From contig JBMOLK010000287.1 of assembly GCA_049325575.1 (NCBI GenBank), forward strand, positions 1 to 40,017: 40,017 nt of DNA. The letters run 5' to 3'. Source of the stretch: JBMOLK01 sp049325575. GTDB taxonomy: Bacteria; Bacillota; Clostridia; Acetivibrionales; Acetivibrionaceae. Below the pieces are notes generated by a model. The model was not told the origin of the DNA. It saw nothing but the letters and a program-made list of their open reading frames with translations, and searched no databases. Every line of letters begins with the position of its first letter. The stretch's first letter is position 1. Below, piece after piece: positions 17,529 to 26,664 of this stretch. Made by a program: the position numbers and the translations under genes.

Positions 17529-18638
17529 TTAAAAACTTAACTTACTTTCTTCTGCATACTGGAAAATCCTTGCCATAGTCGATTCCCAGCACCTTTGTAC
17601 TGCTTCAAAGTCCATGTTTGGTATATAGTATGCTTCCATATCATCATGTAAGGCTTTAGCTTTTGCAATTGTCTTAACAGCCATGTCAAGTAATGAATCA
17701 AAATTTGACTTATTTGCTTCCAGTATATCCTGGTATTCATCCTGCATTGATTCATCAATATACTCATTAAGGTTAATAGTTGCATATGCATCTACACAGG
17801 CATCATGATACTCACATGAAGTTGTAAGCGATACATCCAGATCAGCTATTACCAAGTGCTCAAGTCTTAAAGGATTTAAAGCACAATAGTATGATTCTAC
17901 ATTAAATCCCCTTTCCACTGCTGCGGTTTTTACCTTTTCAAGCACCTTCTCTGTTCCTGTTCCCGGCTTTCCTTCCAACACATATACCTTATCCGTATCA
18001 AGTACCGTGGAAAGGTAGTTCACAAGGCCGTTTGGGGTAATAGCACTTGCAAACAGGCGTCTATCCTTACCTTCCATGGCAGCAATTTTTGTATCTTTAA
18101 AAAGCTCATCCACTAATTTTACACCCGTTGCATTTACCTTTGCGCTATCTATGCACCAGCCGGTTATCACACTGTTATCTTCATACAATGGATATGCAGC
18201 TTTTATGTACCTGTATGCCCTGGCAAAGGTTCTTCCAACTTCCTTGTTATATTTTAATATAGCCTCCCTGTTTTCTCTCATGCCTTCCTCGTTCCAGAAG
18301 TCACCCAAGTGAATAATTTCATCTACAGCACCTGGGTTTTTAGGGTCAACTACATGTGGTGCCGTTCCATCTATAAGCGCAACTTTTATTGCAGGGATTA
18401 CCACACCATCCAGGCTGTTATTGTCACTTGAACAGTGCATAAACTCTACATCATAGCCCCTATCAATCATTTCGTTTCCTATCTTCTTCATAAAGGTACT
18501 CTTTCCAACACCGGGTCCGCCCTTTATTGATATGATTCTAGTTGCCTCTTCCTGGCTTAATATGTAATCATAGTAGCTGAAAAATCCCTGTGATGTATTG
18601 CCCCCAGGGAACATGTGCCTTACTTTACCTTTTGACAT
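17529..18638 (-). CDS. Two-P-loop ATPase (PRK06851-like), unknown role
   Basis: A 369-residue soluble NTPase with a classical Walker A GGPGVGKST in the first half and a second, degenerate P-loop GKPGTGTEK near the middle, giving the duplicated layout of the uncharacterised PRK06851-type ATPases of clostridia and bacilli. The N-terminus carries HMFPGGNTSQGFFSYYDYI, characteristic of that group. I start at ATG 18638, seven bases after GGAGGG; the frame is open 11 codons further but without a better site. It appears monocistronic. Its cellular role is not known to me, and the neighbours give no clue. Confidence 0.8.
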   Translation of the reverse strand: MSKGKVRHMFPGGNTSQGFFSYYDYILSQEEATRIISIKGGPGVGKSTFMKKIGNEMIDRGYDVEFMHCSSDNNSLDGVVIPAIKVALIDGTAPHVVDPKNPGAVDEIIHLGDFWNEEGMRENREAILKYNKEVGRTFARAYRYIKAAYPLYEDNSVITGWCIDSAKVNATGVKLVDELFKDTKIAAMEGKDRRLFASAITPNGLVNYLSTVLDTDKVYVLEGKPGTGTEKVLEKVKTAAVERGFNVESYYCALNPLRLEHLVIADLDVSLTTSCEYHDACVDAYATINLNEYIDESMQDEYQDILEANKSNFDSLLDMAVKTIAKAKALHDDMEAYYIPNMDFEAVQRCWESTMARIFQYAEESKLSF

Positions 18639-18733
18639 TATAAATCCCTCCATTGAGATTGATATCTTCACCGATATTTAAAACCTATTATTAAGATATG
18701 TATATAAATTTCATATGTGAATAAACAAAACTA

Positions 18734-18759
18734 AAGTCCTCTAAAAAAACAGAGGACTT
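18734..18759 (-). terminator. Terminator downstream of the chemoreceptor gene
   Basis: Nine-base-pair perfect stem (18734-18742 with 18751-18759), eight-base loop, about 110 bases after the chemoreceptor stop, followed on the minus strand by TAGTTTTG. Confidence 0.55.
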
Positions 18760-18871
18760 CATATGCTTTGCAACTTATTAGATTGTAGATTAAGAATAAA
18801 GAAGAAATCTGCAAATTTCCATTCACAGAAACAATATTTCTAGATTCGTGTTTTATAATTAAAATACATGA

Positions 18872-20752
18872 TTAGTACTTTCCAAAATCCTTATCTTCCA
18901 GTACTATTTTTTTGTTTGAAGGGCTTTGGTCATACGAACTGTTTTGTTGTACTAAACTACTAATATTCTCACTATTATAATGCTTTTTCTTCTCCATAAC
19001 ATCTTCAATCATACGAATTACATCGGTATTCAAAACTCTATCCAAGCTGTTTGAATTTTTAACTTTTTTAAGCTTGAACTGGTTTACTGAATCTTTAAGT
19101 AGGTCTGCTTGACTGGAAAGTTCTTCACTGGCCGAGGCACCTTCCTGGGCAGTTGCAGAGTTGGTTTGGACAACCTGTGCGACTTGTGAAATAGCTTGAT
19201 TTATCTGTGATATAGCCGTAGCTTGCTCACTTGAGGCTGCTGCAATATCGGTGACAAGACCTGCAGCCTTTGCAACACCGTCAACTATTTTATTTAATCC
19301 ATCTGCTGTTTCGTTTGCCATGCTTGTACCAACTTCAACCTTTTTGATTGAATTCTCGATCATTTCTGTAGTTTCTTTTGCTGCATTTGCACTTCTTGCA
19401 GCAAGATTTCTTACTTCTTCTGCAACTACAGCAAAACCTTTGCCGTGCTGACCTGCCCTTGCAGCTTCTACTGCAGCATTAAGTGCCAGAATATTGGTCT
19501 GAAATGCTATTTCGTCTATTACCTTTATGATCTTTGATATGTTGGAAGAGGAGTCATTAATCTCTGCCATTGCTTTAACCATTTGCTGCATTTGAATATT
19601 GCCACGCTCTGCATTTTCTTTTGCAGTAAGAGCCAACTGACTTGCCTGATTTGCACTTTCAGCATTTTTCTTTGTCTGTGAAGCTACTTGAGTCATAGAG
19701 GAAGTAATTTCTTCTATGGAGCTTGCCTGCTCTGTAGAGCCTTGCGACAATATCTGGCTTGACATCGAGACTTGTTTTGCTCCTGATGCTACCTGCTCGG
19801 AAGCAGAATTTATTCTTGAAAGAATTTCACTATTGAGCTCAATCATTTCATTAAGCTTCTTACCTAGAACATCATCCTGGGATTTAATTTTAACATCTAC
19901 GGTAAGGTCACCTTGGGCTATTTTTTCTACAGCCAGAGCCTGATCTCTTATGTTTTCTATCATCTTTTCGAAAGATTTCGCTAGAATTCCAATTTCATCA
20001 TTTGTTGATTCATCCACACTTACATTTATATCACCAACAGCCAATCTGTTTGCCGCTTCTACCATTTTCTTGACTGGCCTACTTATTATATTGCTTAAGA
20101 ATATACCTAAGCCTATTGCCAGTATAACTCCAATAGCAATAGTAATTATTAATACAACTAGTGTTGAATTATAAACCTTACTAAATTCTAAAGAAGAATC
20201 CTCGGCAACTTTCCTGTTTATTTCAATAAGCTGGTTAATCAATTCTTCTGCTTTTAAAAAAGATTCACCGTTTATTTCCAGAGCTTGCTTTACCATGTTA
20301 TTATAAAGCTCATCTGTAGGATTTTTTTCAAATTCTTTAACCATACTAATGTAGGTCTTATGGTCATTTACCCACTCTTCCCACGCCGGAACAAACTTAT
20401 TCCATACGACCTTCTCCTCATCTGTCTGTGGTAATGGCTCATATTTCTTCCATGCTTTTTCTACTCGTCCAAAAGCGTCTGTTATTCTATCATGTTGAGC
20501 TTTTCTACCTGCTCCAACAAGCTCTTTTGTAAGCAAGGCATTCTCTGCGCTGTCAACTGCTGTTTGTGCTTCACTAATTACAAGTAAAGCTTCAATGCTG
20601 GGTAGTCTAACTTTAGATATTTCCACTTCTCCCTTTCTCATAGAATTCATAGCGTAATATCCCATAATTCCAATGAACGCTGCTATTAATGCCACAAAAA
20701 TAAAACCAATAAGAAGTTTTACAGCAATCCTAAGATTATAAAACCATTTCAT
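18872..20752 (-). CDS. Methyl-accepting chemotaxis protein
   Basis: A 626-residue transmembrane chemoreceptor. The order is: first membrane helix (LLIGFIFVALIAAFIGIMG, ~14-32), a ~155-residue extracellular four-helix-bundle (4HB_MCP) sensor, second membrane helix (~198-220), HAMP domain (IISRPVKKMVEAANRLAVGD), and a long cytoplasmic signalling domain. The signalling hairpin tip EIAFQTNILALNAAVEAARA is fully conserved. Gln/Glu-rich methylation helices flank the tip. The ligand is unknown. GAGGGGG lies eight bases before the ATG. No che genes are nearby, so it works with a distant core. A sigma-28-like promoter lies about 200 bases upstream. Confidence 0.94.
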   Translation of the reverse strand: MKWFYNLRIAVKLLIGFIFVALIAAFIGIMGYYAMNSMRKGEVEISKVRLPSIEALLVISEAQTAVDSAENALLTKELVGAGRKAQHDRITDAFGRVEKAWKKYEPLPQTDEEKVVWNKFVPAWEEWVNDHKTYISMVKEFEKNPTDELYNNMVKQALEINGESFLKAEELINQLIEINRKVAEDSSLEFSKVYNSTLVVLIITIAIGVILAIGLGIFLSNIISRPVKKMVEAANRLAVGDINVSVDESTNDEIGILAKSFEKMIENIRDQALAVEKIAQGDLTVDVKIKSQDDVLGKKLNEMIELNSEILSRINSASEQVASGAKQVSMSSQILSQGSTEQASSIEEITSSMTQVASQTKKNAESANQASQLALTAKENAERGNIQMQQMVKAMAEINDSSSNISKIIKVIDEIAFQTNILALNAAVEAARAGQHGKGFAVVAEEVRNLAARSANAAKETTEMIENSIKKVEVGTSMANETADGLNKIVDGVAKAAGLVTDIAAASSEQATAISQINQAISQVAQVVQTNSATAQEGASASEELSSQADLLKDSVNQFKLKKVKNSNSLDRVLNTDVIRMIEDVMEKKKHYNSENISSLVQQNSSYDQSPSNKKIVLEDKDFGKY

Positions 20753-20953
20753 TGTTTTTGCCCCCTCGATACCATTAATAATTTTTCCGTTGCGTAGAAT
20801 TAACGTTGCAGAATTATTATCTTTAGACTTGTTTTATTACTATTTTTGAAGTTTACATAAAACCTTAATTTATGTGGCCTAATACTTTTCGTAAAAAATC
20901 AATGCTGGTTTTATAGGTCTATATGCCTATTTTTAAAGAAGCAGCAAAGATAT

Positions 20954-20980
20954 TTAACGGCCATTATTGATAAAACTATA
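20954..20980 (-). promoter_or_regulatory. Possible sigma-D (sigma-28) promoter of the chemoreceptor
   Basis: Minus strand TATA (20980-20977), 15-base spacer, GCCGTTAA (20961-20954), two mismatches from TAAA-N15-GCCGATAA, the motility sigma consensus. It would give a ~200-base leader. The remainder of the 20753-21206 gap holds no gene; a GC-richer block at 20990-21030 stands out and is discussed as a finding. Confidence 0.35.
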
Positions 20981-21206
20981 GCTACGTTTGTCACCGCCTG
21001 TTTTCACCCTTTGTTTCGGGCTTGATAAAGAAAAGAGGGTTCACAAGACGTTAGAGATATTATTCTATTTAGTTCAAAAGTGAATTGAGATATTATAATA
21101 TTGCTATAATTCTCTATTTTTGTGACCCTGACAAACATCATTCCTAGAAAACATTTATGCTCCCATAGGATAAAACACAAGATAAAACTTAAGCATATAG
21201 ACCCTT

Positions 21207-22478
21207 CTATACGATGGGCCCTAGCAGCATAGCCTCTTCATTATTATTATATATTGTATCAAACTGCTCAATAGGCAGAGGATTTCTTCCAATACCTACT
21301 TCAAAAGTATATCCTGGCCGAAAATACTCTTCTATAAACCAATCCTTATATCCGGCATAAGCTGCTTCATATGGAGTAATTGATACAATATAGCCGGTAG
21401 CGGCTGAGAAGACATCAGCTATTGCCCTGGCACGCGGTGGGATTATGTTTTTATAGAGCCAGAATATTACTCTCCCCTGCGAATGGTATGCAATAACCAG
21501 CTTAAAATTATGCCTTCGCGTAAAATTTACCATTGCCTGGGTTTCGGGTTCCGATAACGGAGATGGTCCGCCGTATCTTGTAGGACCGGGACCGTCTATT
21601 CCCAGTGCCGGTTCCTGTGCTTTGGCTTGTTGCCATGAGGCAGGATAGTTTCTGTTCAAGTCCACCCCTCTTATATTGGCATTCCAAACCTGTGAAAAAG
21701 GTCTTCCTGTGTCATTCCACCGCAGTAACTCTTCATAATACGGGTTACCTGGATCCAACCCCTTCAGTACCAGATTTACTCCGTCCGGATTTACCATAGG
21801 AACAATATAGATACTACTTCTGTTCCATATATCCCGGAGGTTGTATCCCCTGATGTTTTCCCCCCTGGAGTAGGCTCGTGAAAAGTTCTCAATAAACTTC
21901 ATGAGTAGTGGTGTAGTAATCCATTCCAGGGAATGGTGTGACCCATTGTAGAATACTTCCACAGGCCCCCTTCCAAGCCTGATATAGTAGAGGTTTCTTC
22001 CAAGTACGCTCTGACCGGCTACACCCACTTCCAGGAATGGATACCTTGCTCTAAGCCCCCGTATGTCTCTTTCCATTATTTCATAGGTATAGTCAATGTC
22101 TGTGAATACTACATCAATACCATAAGGTACAATTATTGTCTGTCCTACTTGTAAATTCCGCGGATTAATCCCTGGATTGGCTGTAACTAAAGCATTAAGT
22201 GTGGTATAGTATCTTCTAGCAATATTGTAAAGTGTATCTCCAGGTCTTATGGTATAGCTGTCATAACCTCTAAGGAATCTCTCAAATATGCCCCATGTAG
22301 CCGGGCCAACTACACCATCAGGTATAAGTCCATTATCTCTTTGAAAGGCTATTACTGCCTGCTGCGTCTGCTGCCCAAAAACTCCATCTACAGGCCCGGG
22401 GTTATACCCGATTCTTGCCAGGAGACTCTGTATCAGCCTTACGTTAGGCCCTGTTGATCCAAGCCTCAATGTTTCCAT
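21207..22478 (-). CDS. LysM-containing M14 peptidase (D-glutamyl-diaminopimelate peptidase type)
   Basis: Zinc carboxypeptidase that probably cuts the gamma-D-Glu-mDAP bond in peptidoglycan stem peptides. The 423-residue protein has a peptidoglycan-binding type 1 domain (~5-65, VDGVFGQQTQQAVIAFQ), one LysM (~75-118, YTIRPGDTLYNIARRYY) and an M14 domain (~125-420). Zinc ligands are His182, Glu185 (HHSLEW) and His332 (AYHSQG); the catalytic Glu is Glu393 in YTFEVG; NRNYP is also present. There is no signal peptide, as in Bacillus/Lysinibacillus enzymes deposited in spores, so a spore role is plausible. I take ATG 22478, six bases after AGGTG; an in-frame GTG lies at 22487. Monocistronic by spacing. 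Confidence 0.92.
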   Translation of the reverse strand: METLRLGSTGPNVRLIQSLLARIGYNPGPVDGVFGQQTQQAVIAFQRDNGLIPDGVVGPATWGIFERFLRGYDSYTIRPGDTLYNIARRYYTTLNALVTANPGINPRNLQVGQTIIVPYGIDVVFTDIDYTYEIMERDIRGLRARYPFLEVGVAGQSVLGRNLYYIRLGRGPVEVFYNGSHHSLEWITTPLLMKFIENFSRAYSRGENIRGYNLRDIWNRSSIYIVPMVNPDGVNLVLKGLDPGNPYYEELLRWNDTGRPFSQVWNANIRGVDLNRNYPASWQQAKAQEPALGIDGPGPTRYGGPSPLSEPETQAMVNFTRRHNFKLVIAYHSQGRVIFWLYKNIIPPRARAIADVFSAATGYIVSITPYEAAYAGYKDWFIEEYFRPGYTFEVGIGRNPLPIEQFDTIYNNNEEAMLLGPIV

Positions 22479-22668
22479 ATACATCACCTGTTCTATTTAG
22501 TTTTAAGTTTCTACTATATTTTATTAATTAAAGGTGAAGTTGTTACGGTAAGATTTTAGTATTATCTAAGTGTATAAAAGACCTCGAATTGTTACCTTTT
22601 AGTTTTGATATTTATAAAATATAAAGACCTGTGTGAAAGGGATATGAATAACAAACCCTTCAAATGGA

Positions 22669-24069
22669 TTACTTCATAAGGTCAACTGCTTCGATAGTCA
22701 TAAGGGTTTTATCATCAGGATTTGTAGTATCGACTATTCTACTTGCCTGCCTTGAGATAGCACGTTCCAGAAAATTTCTTACTCCTCTGGCATTACCAAA
22801 ACCAATTCTATCCTGCTGTTTGCCGGTAAAATAATTTGTCGCATAAGTTTGTGCATCAGGACTTAAAGTGTATCCTGACTTTTTACACATTGCTTTTAAA
22901 ATATCAAGCATTTGATCAGGTGTATAATCTTCAAAGTTAATATATTTATTAAATCTTGAACGAAGCCCGGGATTTGAATTGATAAAGCGCTCCATTTCAT
23001 TCATATATCCTGCTGCAATTACAACCAGGTTCTCACGATTATCCTCCATAGCCTTTAGCAGTGTACTTATTGCTTCCATTCCAAAATCCTGGCTGTCCTT
23101 CACAACAAGTGAGTACGCTTCATCAATAAAAAGGACTCCCCCCATAGAGCTCTTCACAACCTCCTGTACTTTTGCTGCTGTCTGTCCAACATACCCGGCT
23201 ACCAAAGCGGACCTATCCACTTCAACCATATGGCCTTTTGATAATAAGCCCAACGCATTATATATCTTTGATATAAGGCGGGCAACTGTAGTTTTCCCTG
23301 TACCGGGATTACCGGTAAAAACCAGGTGGAATGACATGGGGATAATTGGAAGTCCCCGTTCCTGCCTGATCCTTCTAACTCTTAAAAGGTTTACAAGGGT
23401 ATTCACATCCTGCTTAACCTTTTCAAGCCCTATTAGTCCATTAAGCTCACAAAGCAAGTCAGAAAGGTCACTGTCATCATATTCATTGACCCTTGCCATA
23501 TCACATTCAATATCAGATTTAGCTCTGCCATGCTGCTTACCACTTATTGAAGAAGTCTTATTATCCGTAAAAAATTCATGCATCGGCTTTTTTATGCCGA
23601 ATCTTCGCACAAGCTCACTAAGAGTTGAAATATATACTGTAAGAAATTCCACCTCTTCTTGTGTCACATTCTTGTCAGCAGCTGCAGCAGTAAGACCTAA
23701 TTTCTTTAAAAGATATATTAACTCTAAAGAATATGATGTTGATTCAAACAAGTCCATCTTAATACAGGAAGTTAGATAAACAGGTACTTGTATTAACACC
23801 CTGCTTCCCAATTTAATGGTCTCATTAACAAGCTTTGCCTTTGTATATTGTTTTTTAAGTAATACATTTATCAGGTTCGCCTCTTCATCATCAATTTTCA
23901 CACCTTTCATGAATACTGACAGAAAAAGGGACATTATATGCTGTTCAACATTTTCATTTATAGGTTGCGGCTCATTCCAATAGCCTTTCTTGTTAATTAA
24001 TTGTGCTATTTCCATTATGGAGTCAAAGTGTTTTTTTGCATCATTTATCAAATTGAAATAATCACTCAT
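22669..24069 (-). CDS. CbxX/SpoVK-family AAA+ ATPase with TerB-like N-terminal region
   Basis: A ~466-residue AAA+ protein. The C-terminal half is a CbxX/CfqX-type module: LCELNGLIGLEKVKQDV, Walker A VFTGNPGTGKTT (~250), pore loop GYVGQTAAKV, Walker B GGVLFIDEAYSL, sensor 1 VVIAAGYMNEM, and arginine finger GLRSRFNKYINF. The first ~200 residues are helical, with an acidic patch ADKNVTQEEVEFL reminiscent of TerB; that link is uncertain. Related proteins act in sporulation (SpoVK) or as Rubisco activases; which applies here is unknown. ATG 24069 has a partial GAGAG site; the longer frame to 24117 lacks one. Same strand as the M14 gene, 181 bases apart. Confidence 0.87.
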   Translation of the reverse strand: MSDYFNLINDAKKHFDSIMEIAQLINKKGYWNEPQPINENVEQHIMSLFLSVFMKGVKIDDEEANLINVLLKKQYTKAKLVNETIKLGSRVLIQVPVYLTSCIKMDLFESTSYSLELIYLLKKLGLTAAAADKNVTQEEVEFLTVYISTLSELVRRFGIKKPMHEFFTDNKTSSISGKQHGRAKSDIECDMARVNEYDDSDLSDLLCELNGLIGLEKVKQDVNTLVNLLRVRRIRQERGLPIIPMSFHLVFTGNPGTGKTTVARLISKIYNALGLLSKGHMVEVDRSALVAGYVGQTAAKVQEVVKSSMGGVLFIDEAYSLVVKDSQDFGMEAISTLLKAMEDNRENLVVIAAGYMNEMERFINSNPGLRSRFNKYINFEDYTPDQMLDILKAMCKKSGYTLSPDAQTYATNYFTGKQQDRIGFGNARGVRNFLERAISRQASRIVDTTNPDDKTLMTIEAVDLMK

Positions 24070-24169
24070 ATTCTCTCTGCCTATCCAACTTTTTTTATTA
24101 AAATAAACGTCAACCATATACAGCCATATACAAAATATGTTGTCTGTAATTACTGCCCCCTAATATAAA

Positions 24170-24194
24170 CAAAAAGGGCTTGATAAAAGCCCTT
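24170..24194 (-). terminator. Terminator downstream of the esterase remnant
   Basis: Eight-base-pair perfect stem (24174-24181 with 24187-24194), five-base loop, followed on the minus strand by TTTTTG. It lies 140 bases after the esterase fragment stop and before the AAA+ gene. Confidence 0.75.
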
Positions 24195-24333
24195 AAATTA
24201 ATCTATATTATGTAAAATACTTCGTAAAGCACTTTTAGAAAATTCAACTTAATCAAGCGTTTTATCATACATAAAAATCATTCTCTAGTCAATAAGTATA
24301 CCATTAAATAACAACTAAGACAACAGTACAAAG

Positions 24334-24774
24334 TTAAAATTGTAAAAAGTTCATCAGCACCTTCAGTTTTGGCTCCACAGAACCCGGTATGTGCTCGTGT
24401 CCAAAATACCGGAAAACAGAGATTTCCTTTGGACATTCCAGATGATTGTAAACTGCAAAAATAGTAGATGGAGGAGTGATTTCATCAACCAACCCGGTAC
24501 AAACCCATGTATAGCATTTAATACGGGGTGCAAGATTCATAACGTCAAAGTAGGAAAGTGTTTTTCTTGCCTGTTCTTCAACTTCAGGATTGGAATTCCT
24601 CCTGAAATACTCATTAAGCTCAAGATACGGCCCTTGTGGAGTAATATCTATTGCACGTTCAAAGTTAGACAAGTATGGATAATCTACAACTGCCACCTTT
24701 GGTATATCCGATAGTGCTGCCGAAGCTAAAGCAATCCCTCCGCCTTGACTTCCCACCAAAACTATCTTAAAAGT
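24334..24774 (-). pseudogene. 3' half of a CE7 acetyl-xylan esterase/cephalosporin deacetylase gene
   Basis: The 147-codon open frame encodes only the second half of an alpha/beta hydrolase of carbohydrate esterase family 7 (about 320 residues when complete). It begins at the nucleophile elbow KIVLVGSQGGGIALASAAL and contains the acidic residue (GLVDEITPPSTIFAVYNHL) and the histidine (YFGHEHIPG) of the triad. The ~170 N-terminal residues are absent; an in-frame TAA stands at 24775-24777, just before the similarity, and beyond it lies the divergent rqcH promoter. The retained reading frame has no internal stop, so the loss looks recent. A product started at TTG 24759 would keep the triad but lack half of the fold. 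Confidence 0.85.
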
Positions 24775-24818
24775 TTATTGTAAAAAATCAAATTTTCTTA
24801 GAAAAACCCCGTATAAAG

Positions 24819-24827
24819 TGGTATACT
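24819..24827 (+). promoter_or_regulatory. Extended -10 promoter of rqcH
   Basis: TG-G-TATACT (24819-24827) about 55 bases before the TTG start; the -35 region (TAGAAA) is poor. Confidence 0.5.
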
Positions 24828-24882
24828 ATCCGTAAATACAAAAAAACAATGTATAAAGCTTAGTAAAAATGAGGTGTAAAAT

Positions 24883-26646
24883 TTGCCTTTTGACGGTGTA
24901 GTAGTTAAAAATGTTGTTAACGAATTATCTGATGCTCTAACAGGTGGGCGTATTGAAAAAATATATCAGCCGGAACCGGATGAAATTATACTGAACATAA
25001 GATCTAAGGGACAAAATCATAAGCTTGTTCTTTCTGCAAATGCAAGCAACCCAAGGATCCATCTTACGGGGGTCTCCAAGGAAAATCCATCCACTCCCCC
25101 GGTATTTTGCATGCTTTTAAGAAAACATCTATCAGGCGGAAAAATAATTGGAATAGAATTTCATGACTTTGAAAGGATAATTACCATACACGCGGAAAAT
25201 GTAAGTGAGCTTGGTGATCTGACACTTAAAAAGCTGGTAATTGAAATAATGGGTAAGCATAGCAACATAATTCTTTTAAACAGTGAGGGTAAGATTATCG
25301 ATTCAATAAAGCATGTAGACAGTGATATAAGCCGGGTAAGGGAAGTTATGCCCGCAAGACCGTACACACTTCCTCCGAAGCAGGATAAGACAAGTCCTGA
25401 AGCACTTGACACAGATAATTTTTTTATGGAGATAAGAAATCATGAAGATATCCGTACAGCCAAATATCTTCTAAACAATATTAAAGGTTTTAGTCCTCTT
25501 TTGTGTGAAGAAATTTGCTACCGTTCGGGTGTGGATGGAAAGACGCCTGTTTCAGGTTTATCCGATGATGACCTTGCAAAGCTTAAGTTTAACCTGGAAG
25601 AAGTGATATCAAATATTACCCGCTCGGAGTTTTCGCCCTGCATTATATGGAGTGGGCAGGATGGTCAGAAACCATTGGATTTTCACTCGTTGGAGTTAAG
25701 ACAGTTTAGTAATGTCAAGACTTTCTCCTCCATTAGCTTAGTACTTGATACCTTTTACAGCGCCAGGGATAATGCCGAGAGGCTTTATCAAAAAAAAGCC
25801 GATCTCATTAAAGTACTTAACAATAGTATTGACCGGTGTAATAAGAAAATAACCATACATCAGGACAAACTAAGGGAGGTTGCCGACAGAGAAAATTACA
25901 AACTCTTCGGAGAGCTTGTCACAGCCAACATATATAGTATACCCAAAAATTCAAAACAGGTATCTCTATTAAACTACTATAGTGAGAATAGCGAATATGT
26001 GGATATACCATTGGATGAAGATTTGCTTCCACAGGAAAATGCCCAAAGATTTTTTAAAAAGTATTCCAAAGCAAAAAGTGCATATAATTATACCATGGAG
26101 CAGTTGGAAGAAACCTTCAGGGAGCTTGAATATCTTGAGACTGTTCTCCACAGCCTTGAAAACTGCACAACGCTTCAGGAAATCGAAGAAATAAGGCAAG
26201 AGCTTACGGGAGAAGGATATATTTCATACAGAAGAAAACAGCTGCCGAAGAAGAATTCCAAAACCTCCTCTCCCCTGGTTTATAAGTCTTCAGACGGCCT
26301 TATAATATATGTAGGTAAAAATAATGTACAGAATGATACCCTAACCTTAAAGATGTCATCGTCAAATGATATCTGGCTTCATACAAAGAATTTTCCGGGG
26401 TCTCATGTAATTATCAAAAAGGATAAAAGCGATATTCCTGACAGCACCTTACTTGAAGCTGCTTTATTGGCGGCATACCATAGTAAGGCCAGGTTGTCCT
26501 CCCATGTGGAAATCGACTACACCCAGATCAAAAATGTTAGAAAACCCAATGGTGCAAAACCTGGAATGGTAATTTATAATAACTATAAAACAATAATTGT
26601 TACTCCCGACGAAAATGCTATAAGAAAATTAAAAATAGAAGATTAA
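24883..26646 (+). CDS. rqcH: Ribosome quality control protein RqcH (NFACT/FbpA family)
   Basis: Binds obstructed 50S subunits carrying peptidyl-tRNA and directs C-terminal alanine tailing. The 587-residue protein has NFACT-N (~1-180), a helix-hairpin-helix section (~185-240), a long coiled coil (~280-440, with ERLYQKKADLIKVLNNSIDR) and the C-terminal NFACT-R/DUF814 domain (SSNDIWLHTKNFPGSHVIIK, ~500-520). The Asp97-Arg98 pair of Bacillus RqcH reads Glu97-Arg98 here (HDFERII), a conservative change. The start is TTG, six bases after GAGGTG. Older annotations call this a fibronectin-binding protein. The aminotransferase gene follows after 18 bases. Confidence 0.93.
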   Translation: MPFDGVVVKNVVNELSDALTGGRIEKIYQPEPDEIILNIRSKGQNHKLVLSANASNPRIHLTGVSKENPSTPPVFCMLLRKHLSGGKIIGIEFHDFERIITIHAENVSELGDLTLKKLVIEIMGKHSNIILLNSEGKIIDSIKHVDSDISRVREVMPARPYTLPPKQDKTSPEALDTDNFFMEIRNHEDIRTAKYLLNNIKGFSPLLCEEICYRSGVDGKTPVSGLSDDDLAKLKFNLEEVISNITRSEFSPCIIWSGQDGQKPLDFHSLELRQFSNVKTFSSISLVLDTFYSARDNAERLYQKKADLIKVLNNSIDRCNKKITIHQDKLREVADRENYKLFGELVTANIYSIPKNSKQVSLLNYYSENSEYVDIPLDEDLLPQENAQRFFKKYSKAKSAYNYTMEQLEETFRELEYLETVLHSLENCTTLQEIEEIRQELTGEGYISYRRKQLPKKNSKTSSPLVYKSSDGLIIYVGKNNVQNDTLTLKMSSSNDIWLHTKNFPGSHVIIKKDKSDIPDSTLLEAALLAAYHSKARLSSHVEIDYTQIKNVRKPNGAKPGMVIYNNYKTIIVTPDENAIRKLKIED

Positions 26647-26664
26647 ATAAGGAGTGTTTAAGTA

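Noticed and set aside
20900..21060. c-di-GMP riboswitch before the chemoreceptor
   Set aside because: The conserved core (GCAAACC, GACGCAAAG, tetraloop and receptor) could not be found; kept only as a finding to check.
22979..23779. 266-codon plus-strand frame opposite the AAA+ gene
   Set aside because: Antisense shadow; the minus strand has all AAA+ motifs in order.
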